From the NCBI RefSeq assembly GCF_030209175.1, contig NZ_JARVSM010000002.1:276768-340767 (forward strand): 64,000 bases of DNA. Direction: 5' to 3'. Positions 59,470-64,000 of the stretch are shown here, in pieces (position 1 is the first letter of the stretch; each line of letters starts with the position of its first letter). Source of the stretch: Pseudomonas sp. efr-133-TYG-5. Lineage in GTDB: Bacteria > Pseudomonadota > Gammaproteobacteria > Pseudomonadales > Pseudomonadaceae. The notes below the pieces were generated by a model, which was given only the letters and a program-made list of their open reading frames with translations, did not search any database and was not told the DNA's origin. The position numbers were made by a program, and so were the translations under genes.

Positions 59470-59838
59470 TTAGCCGACAATCAAGGAAACAAGCCAGCCG
59501 AGCAGGGAATCAAGCCCCCACAACAGCAACGCCATAACCAGGACAACAGCCACCACAATCAGCGTGGTCTGCGTGGTTTCTTGACGAGTTGGCCAAACGA
59601 CTTTACGAATCTCGGTGCGCGCTTCCTTAACCAGTACAAAGAAAGACTTGCCCTTGGCCGTCTGCAAGCCTACAAAGGCAGCTACGGCAGCAATCACAAG
59701 CAATGCGAGTACACGGTACAGGATCGGCGAAGCAGAATAATACTGATTGCCAACAACGCCAACAACTACCAAAGCGACTACTACAAGCCACTTGAGCAGA
59801 TCGAAGCGAGAGCCTTGAGCTTCAGCTTTAGGAGTCAT
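59470..59838 (-). CDS. secE: preprotein translocase subunit SecE
   Basis: 122 residues with three membrane helices, the gammaproteobacterial form: helices at about 14-30, 38-58 and 92-118, and the conserved cytoplasmic amphipathic segment EARTEIRKVVWPTRQET before the last one. It clamps SecY. It lies 45 bp after tRNA-Trp and is probably read from the same transcript. Confidence 0.97.
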   Translation of the reverse strand: MTPKAEAQGSRFDLLKWLVVVALVVVGVVGNQYYSASPILYRVLALLVIAAVAAFVGLQTAKGKSFFVLVKEARTEIRKVVWPTRQETTQTTLIVVAVVLVMALLLWGLDSLLGWLVSLIVG

Positions 59839-59883
59839 CTATGAAGATCCTGTGAAAAGAAAGCCAGACACACCGAGTGAATC

Positions 59884-59959
59884 TGGCAGGTCAGGAGGGA
59901 ATCGAACCCCCAACCTACGGTTTTGGAGACCGTCGCTCTGCCAATTGAGCTACTGACCT
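59884..59959 (-). tRNA. tRNA-Trp (anticodon CCA)
   Basis: A 76-nt cloverleaf on the minus strand with acceptor AGGTCAG/CTGACCT, discriminator G, CCA tail encoded, D arm AGCTCAATTGGCAGAGC, anticodon loop CTCCAAA and T loop TTCGATT. It lies between tuf copy 2 and secE, as in E. coli and other Pseudomonas. Confidence 0.98.
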
Positions 59960-59993
59960 AAAACAAAATCAGGCCGACCATTATGCCGGCCTG
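59960..59993 (-). terminator. terminator after tuf copy 2
   Basis: On the minus strand, CAGGCCG, a 10-nt loop and CGGCCTG, followed by ATTTTGTTTT. It lies between the tuf stop and tRNA-Trp; since no other promoter for tRNA-Trp-secE-nusG is evident, some readthrough is expected. Confidence 0.7.
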
Positions 59994-60012
59994 AAAAAGA
60001 CATTACAACAGC

Positions 60013-61206
60013 TTATTCGATAACTTTGGCTACGACGCCAGCGCCGACGGTACGACCGCCTTCACGGATAGCGAAACGCAGACCGTCTTCCATTGCGATG
60101 GTTTTGATCAGGGTAACAGTCATCTGAATGTTGTCACCTGGCATTACCATTTCAACGCCTTCTGGCAGCTCGCAGTTACCAGTCACGTCAGTAGTACGGA
60201 AGTAGAACTGTGGACGGTAGCCTTTGAAGAACGGAGTGTGACGACCGCCCTCTTCCTTGCTCAGAACGTAAACCTCTGCGGTGAACTTGGTGTGCGGCTT
60301 AACCGAACCTGGCTTAACCAGAACCTGGCCACGCTCAACGTCGTCACGCTTGGTACCACGCAGCAGAACGCCGCAGTTCTCGCCAGCACGACCTTCGTCG
60401 AGCAGCTTGCGGAACATTTCAACACCGGTGCAGGTAGTTTTCTGAGTATCGCGCAGACCAACGATCTCTACTTCTTCCTGGATGCGCACGATGCCACGCT
60501 CAACACGACCAGTCACAACGGTACCACGACCCGAGATCGAGAATACGTCTTCGATTGGCATCAGGAACGGCTTATCGATAGCACGCTCCGGCTCTGGAAT
60601 GTAGGTATCCAGAGTTTCCACCAGCTTCTTGACAGCGGTGGTGCCCATCTCGTTGTCGTCTTTGCCTTCCAGCGCCATACGAGCCGAACCGATGATGATC
60701 GGAGTGTCGTCGCCTGGGAAGTCATAGGTGGACAGCAGATCGCGAACTTCCATCTCAACCAGTTCCAGCAGCTCAGCGTCGTCTACCAGGTCAGCCTTGT
60801 TCAGGAAAACCACGATGTACGGAACGCCTACCTGACGGGACAGCAGGATGTGCTCACGGGTTTGTGGCATCGGACCATCAGCGGCCGAGCAAACCAGGAT
60901 TGCGCCGTCCATCTGGGCAGCACCGGTGATCATGTTCTTCACGTAGTCAGCGTGACCCGGGCAATCAACGTGCGCGTAGTGACGAATGTTCGAATCGTAC
61001 TCTACGTGCGCAGTATTGATGGTGATACCACGAGCCTTCTCTTCCGGGGCGCTGTCGATCTTGTCGAAGTCAACAACTGCGGAACCGAAAACTTCGGAGC
61101 AAACGCGAGTCAGAGCAGCGGTCAAAGTGGTTTTACCGTGGTCGACGTGACCAATGGTACCGACGTTGACGTGCGGCTTGTTACGTTCGAATTTTTCCTT
61201 AGCCAT
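60013..61206 (-). CDS. tuf: elongation factor Tu, copy 2
   Basis: 397 residues from [16 protein letters not shown]; GTPase motif GHVDHGKT at 19-26. It occupies the tufB position, after tRNA-Tyr, -Gly and -Thr and before tRNA-Trp. It differs from copy 1 at 18 residues, including Glu7, Asn9 and Lys10 and the patch with [14 protein letters not shown], but is nearly identical at DNA level elsewhere, which indicates gene conversion over most of its length. The start at 61206 is used rather than the ATG three codons upstream. Confidence 0.98.
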   Translation of the reverse strand: MAKEKFERNKPHVNVGTIGHVDHGKTTLTAALTRVCSEVFGSAVVDFDKIDSAPEEKARGITINTAHVEYDSNIRHYAHVDCPGHADYVKNMITGAAQMDGAILVCSAADGPMPQTREHILLSRQVGVPYIVVFLNKADLVDDAELLELVEMEVRDLLSTYDFPGDDTPIIIGSARMALEGKDDNEMGTTAVKKLVETLDTYIPEPERAIDKPFLMPIEDVFSISGRGTVVTGRVERGIVRIQEEVEIVGLRDTQKTTCTGVEMFRKLLDEGRAGENCGVLLRGTKRDDVERGQVLVKPGSVKPHTKFTAEVYVLSKEEGGRHTPFFKGYRPQFYFRTTDVTGNCELPEGVEMVMPGDNIQMTVTLIKTIAMEDGLRFAIREGGRTVGAGVVAKVIE

Positions 61207-61251
61207 CGAAATCACCCCTTAAGAGTAGAATTAAGCGAACTACGTTGACCA

Positions 61252-61285
61252 TTAAAACAAAGGCAGATATTTTCATATCTGCCTT
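61252..61285 (-). terminator. hairpin with T-rich tail between tRNA-Thr and tuf copy 2
   Basis: On the minus strand, AAGGCAGATAT, a 4-nt GAAA loop and ATATCTGCCTT form an 11-bp perfect stem followed by TGTTTT. A GAAA tetraloop and a tRNA just upstream suggest partial termination or an RNase III/processing site that separates tRNA maturation from tuf mRNA. Confidence 0.7.
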
Positions 61286-61291
61286 GTTATA

Positions 61292-61367
61292 TGGAGCTCT
61301 TGAGCGGATTTGAACCGCTGACCTCACCCTTACCAAGGGTGTGCTCTACCAACTGAGCTACAAGAGC
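61292..61367 (-). tRNA. tRNA-Thr (anticodon GGT)
   Basis: A 76-nt cloverleaf: acceptor GCTCTTG/CAAGAGC, D arm AGCTCAGTTGGTAGAGC, anticodon loop TTGGTAA, T loop TTCAAAT, CCA encoded. Third tRNA of the Tyr-Gly-Thr-tuf operon. Confidence 0.98.
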
Positions 61368-61393
61368 GTAACACTTTGCACAACCTGCAAACT

Positions 61394-61467
<74 letters not shown>

Positions 61468-61492
61468 GGAGCCTGCAGCTCACGCTAAAATC

Positions 61493-61577
61493 TGGTGGAG
61501 GGAGAAGGATTCGAACCTTCGAAGTCGTAGACGTCAGATTTACAGTCTGATCCCTTTGGCCGCTCGGGAACCCCTCC
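61493..61577 (-). tRNA. tRNA-Tyr (anticodon GTA)
   Basis: An 85-nt type II tRNA: acceptor GGAGGGG, long variable arm after the anticodon stem, anticodon loop CTGTAAA, T loop TTCGAAT, CCA encoded. First gene of the tRNA-tuf operon, about 13 bp after the promoter -10 element. Confidence 0.98.
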
Positions 61578-61590
61578 TAATCAGGCCGGC

Positions 61591-61618
61591 ATTCTATACT
61601 ATGCCAAACCCCTGTCAA
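61591..61618 (-). promoter_or_regulatory. strong promoter of the tRNA-Tyr/Gly/Thr-tuf operon
   Basis: On the minus strand, a perfect TTGACA, 16-bp spacer and TAGAAT, then the G+C-rich discriminator GCCGGCC typical of stringently controlled stable-RNA promoters. The predicted start point is only a few bases before tRNA-Tyr. Confidence 0.9.
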
Positions 61619-61720
61619 GCATTTTCTCATTAAAAAACCTGAGGTTAGCTGCGTTGACATCGCCTCACTTTGAATACCTGTTTAGGTCTTCGCTGTGGAG
61701 CGGGCGCCATTCTATGCAAA

Positions 61721-62158
61721 CTATTCGGCAGGTGCAACCCCCTCACACTGCATTATTTTATGTTTTAACTCATTGAATTCCTTGGAAAGGTTTTGCAGTT
61801 GAACATCACCCAGCAATCGCTGGCTTTCAGGAGCAACTTTCAACCAGTAGCCCGTCGCTTGCTGATCTTCCGGCACCATCTGAGCCTTTACACCCAGGTC
61901 ATTCAAGCGCCGCAGCAGCCCCTGGATAGCCTCCTGACGAGACAACCCACCCACATATAGACACCGATCATCGACCGCTGAGCCACTCGGCTTGGCTCGA
62001 GAGCCGTCGCCCGCCTCGCTCAGAAGCCGAATATCCTGCTGTGAACCGCGATAAAGATTAAGCGGTGTCACATCCTTGGCACGTAGGGGAGCCTCCTGCT
62101 GATGCCAAACGTAATAAAACACATTGAGAACCAGCAACAACAGAAACAACCAACGCAT
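61721..62158 (-). CDS. small membrane-anchored protein with SPOR-like C-terminus
   Basis: 145 residues. One N-terminal membrane helix (MRWLFLLLLVLNVFYYVW) is followed by a variable linker and a C-terminal domain (CLYVGGLSRQEAIQGLLRRLNDLG...GYWLKVAP) that resembles a SPOR peptidoglycan-binding fold. It is the counterpart of the unnamed gene found between coaX and the tRNA-tuf cluster in P. aeruginosa. The start at 62158 lies just after the coaX stop; role likely envelope or division related, not established. Confidence 0.65.
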   Translation of the reverse strand: MRWLFLLLLVLNVFYYVWHQQEAPLRAKDVTPLNLYRGSQQDIRLLSEAGDGSRAKPSGSAVDDRCLYVGGLSRQEAIQGLLRRLNDLGVKAQMVPEDQQATGYWLKVAPESQRLLGDVQLQNLSKEFNELKHKIMQCEGVAPAE

Positions 62159-62165
62159 ACAAACC

Positions 62166-62915
62166 TCAGGACAAAGGACATGCCATAGCCAAACCCACGA
62201 AAACCAGATCAGGTACCACCCTGGCTTGTGGCGCAACATCGGAAACCAGGCTCGCATCACCACCGGTGATGAAGACTGTAAAGTCCGCCCCCCAGTAAGC
62301 TCGTGCCATCTGCAGTTGCGTCAACACGAATCCCTGCAGCATCAATGAACAACCACGCTCGACCGCCTCTACCGTGCTTCGCCCCGGCGCCTGACTGGTC
62401 AAAGCTCGCTCAGCCGCCACATCTCCATAGCGAATCTTTCGGGTGTGAGTGCGCAACTGATTGCGCATCAGCGGCATGCCGGGGCAAATGAATCCGCCCA
62501 GGTGCTCGCCATCTGCAGCAATGAAATCTGCGGTCACCGCGGTGCCAAAATCGAGCACCAGGCAAGCACCTGAGGCCAGATGAAACCCGCCGAGCATAGC
62601 CAACCAGCGGTCGAGCCCTAATCGCTCGAACTCATCATATCCATTCCTGACCCCGGACATTTCGCGGGCAGGCGCCGCGCAAACCACAGCAATGCCAAAC
62701 GCCCGCTCAATAGCCTGGATTAACGTCTCCGTCTCCTCGATCGTTCTTACACTGACCAGGCGACACTTGCGCAGCGACAAACCTGCAAGCGCTTGCAACC
62801 CATCAAGCAAACCTTGATCAGAGTCCACGATCCCTTCAGCAAATACCGGACCGGCCGTACAAACCAGCACACGCCACTTGATAAAGCTGTTGCCGCAGTC
62901 GAGCTCAAGAATCAT
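62166..62915 (-). CDS. coaX: pantothenate kinase type III
   Basis: 249 residues with the ASKHA-fold motifs of Coa[13 protein letters not shown] at the N-terminus (Asp6), DRWLAMLGG, and [16 protein letters not shown]. It phosphorylates pantothenate, the first step of coenzyme A synthesis; type III enzymes are not feedback-inhibited by CoA. The ATG at 62915 overlaps the birA stop by 11 bases; a GTG one codon upstream is the alternative. Confidence 0.95.
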   Translation of the reverse strand: MILELDCGNSFIKWRVLVCTAGPVFAEGIVDSDQGLLDGLQALAGLSLRKCRLVSVRTIEETETLIQAIERAFGIAVVCAAPAREMSGVRNGYDEFERLGLDRWLAMLGGFHLASGACLVLDFGTAVTADFIAADGEHLGGFICPGMPLMRNQLRTHTRKIRYGDVAAERALTSQAPGRSTVEAVERGCSLMLQGFVLTQLQMARAYWGADFTVFITGGDASLVSDVAPQARVVPDLVFVGLAMACPLS

Positions 62916-63858
62916 CACGCAACCTCAGGCTGAGCTCACCACCGCTAAAGACTTTTTCCACGCCATTCACCTTCAAGCGCAAAGCACCCTGATTATCGAT
63001 GCCTTGCACCACGCCCTCTATTTGGTTGACACCTGCAATCAACGAAACAGGACGCCCCTGCCATAGGTGATTGGCCTCCCATTCTGCCTGGAGCCCTGAG
63101 AAGCCTTCGGACTCATGGCGCTGCAGGTATGCCCGCAACTGACTATTTAATTCAGCCGCCAAGACGTTGCGATCACAAATTCTGCCTGACTCAAGCCTCA
63201 CGGAGGTCCACCGTTGATCAACTTCATCAGTGGCCTGCATGTTCACGTTGATACCAATGCCCAGGACCACGTGACAGACGTCCGCCGGGTCCCCAACAAG
63301 CTCCAGCAGAATGCCGGCAATCTTTTTGTCACCGACCAACACATCATTTGGCCACTTCAATCCGGCATCCGGTACACCTGCCTTGCGCAAGGCCTGCATG
63401 ACCGCCAAGCCAACGACCAGGCTCAGCCCCTCCAGACGACGCATGCCGCCATCGATTCGCAGGACAAGGCTGTAATAGAGGTTTTCCGCAAACGGACTGG
63501 CCCACTTGCGCCCTCTTCGCCCGCGCCCCGAAACCTGGCGCTCGGCCAGCACCAGGAATGGTGCAGTTTGCCCACGATCGACGGCACGCAACGCTTCAGC
63601 ATTGGTGGAATCAATTGAGTCAAAAATGGAGATCGGCCAGCCAGGAGTGCTCACTGCTATTTTTTCAGCGTCGAGCAACGTCAATGGATCCGCGAGTTGA
63701 TAGCCTCTTCCACGGACTTTGTGGATAGTCAGCCCAAGTTCAGCCTCGAGATGCTGCAACTGTTTCCACACCGCACTTCGACTGATGCCCAGGGCAACAC
63801 CCAAAGCCTGCCCAGAATGAAAACGGCCATCCTTCAAAAGATTCAACAACGTCAGCAT
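62905..63858 (-). CDS. birA: bifunctional biotin ligase/biotin operon repressor
   Basis: 317 residues: winged helix-turn-helix at 1-60 ([20 protein letters not shown]), catalytic domain with the biotinyl-5'-AMP loop GRGRRG at 111-116 and KWPNDV near 180, and a C-terminal SH3-like domain. It attaches biotin to the acetyl-CoA carboxylase carrier protein and, with the DNA-binding domain present, should also repress biotin genes. It is coupled to coaX by an 11-base overlap. Confidence 0.95.
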   Translation of the reverse strand: MLTLLNLLKDGRFHSGQALGVALGISRSAVWKQLQHLEAELGLTIHKVRGRGYQLADPLTLLDAEKIAVSTPGWPISIFDSIDSTNAEALRAVDRGQTAPFLVLAERQVSGRGRRGRKWASPFAENLYYSLVLRIDGGMRRLEGLSLVVGLAVMQALRKAGVPDAGLKWPNDVLVGDKKIAGILLELVGDPADVCHVVLGIGINVNMQATDEVDQRWTSVRLESGRICDRNVLAAELNSQLRAYLQRHESEGFSGLQAEWEANHLWQGRPVSLIAGVNQIEGVVQGIDNQGALRLKVNGVEKVFSGGELSLRLRDDS

Positions 63859-63951
63859 GCAGGTTTCGCCTCACAATGAGGCCCGAATAATAGCCATGCA
63901 CCGGGCCGTTGCATAGAAATCAAGTTGAGCGACTTTCCTGCGGGTAAAACA

Positions 63952-63982
63952 AAACCCCAACTGCTTTCGCAATTGGGGTTTC
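63952..63982 (-). terminator. intrinsic terminator, probably of an rrn operon
   Basis: AAACCCCAACTGC pairs with GCAATTGGGGTTT with one mismatch and a TTTC loop; on the minus strand it runs into TTTTGTTTTA. Nothing else on the minus strand precedes it within the window except the rRNA-like tip at the edge. Confidence 0.75.
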
Positions 63983-63990
63983 GGAATTTA

Positions 63991-64000
63991 ATCTTGACGA
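63991..64000 (-). rRNA. rrf: 3' tip of 5S rRNA (truncated by window edge), putative
   Basis: Read on the minus strand the last bases are TCGTCAAGA, which matches the remembered 3' acceptor strand of Pseudomonas 5S rRNA (ATCGTCAAG), and a terminator follows within 10 bp. An rrn operon upstream of birA is the arrangement I recall for P. aeruginosa. Only ten bases are visible, so this is provisional. Confidence 0.45.

Overview
The window reads as a chromosomal segment of a Pseudomonas species, most likely of the P. fluorescens group. Three things suggest this. The order ssb - MFS - uvrA - ferritin - katA - rplQ...rpoBC - secE - tufB - coaX - birA is the one I recall from Pseudomonas. The protein sequences have typical pseudomonad lengths. 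GTGGGAGCGGGCTTGCCCGCG-type REP palindromes characteristic of this group lie between genes. No plasmid, prophage, insertion sequence or CRISPR signature was seen.

Bases 1-10674 hold ordinary accessory-core genes: the 3' part of an Lhr-type helicase, an MscS-type mechanosensitive channel, a DUF72 protein, a phospholipid cluster of ybhP-clsB-ybhN type (nuclease-like protein, cardiolipin synthase, membrane protein), and a hydrolase/DUF3182 pair. Between the DUF3182 gene and a GlxA-type regulator sits a single AT-richer gene of 3.4 kb (10950-14333). It encodes a STAND/NACHT-like NTPase with a nuclease-like (PD-(D/E)xK / Cap4-like) N-terminus and a long helical C-terminus. Its architecture resembles antiphage Avs-type sensors, it is not part of the surrounding syntenic blocks, and it is the most interesting locus here.

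Bases 14406-22790 hold a GlxA regulator divergent from a cysteine hydrolase, then a six-gene yjfI-J-K-L-M-ygiC-like operon (PspA-like protein plus an ATP-grasp glutathionylspermidine-synthase-like enzyme) preceded by two identical 12-bp palindromes, then an acyltransferase and ssb. Bases 22800-29357 hold a YajR-like MFS transporter divergent from uvrA (TTG start), a heme-ligand-lacking ferritin and catalase.

Bases 29597-61577 are the large translation/transcription cluster, all on the minus strand. Read in transcription order it runs tRNA-Tyr, tRNA-Gly, tRNA-Thr, tuf (copy 2), tRNA-Trp, secE, nusG, rplKAJL, rpoBC, rpsL-rpsG-fusA-tuf (copy 1), the S10 operon, the spc operon and the alpha operon. 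Promoter-like -35/-10 pairs are visible ahead of the tRNA operon, rpsL, rpsJ, rpsM and, unexpectedly, in the middle of the spc operon ahead of rpsH. The two short genes rpmJ and rpmD are intact. The right end carries a SPOR-like small protein, coaX and birA, and the last ten bases look like the 3' tip of a 5S rRNA from an adjoining rrn operon.
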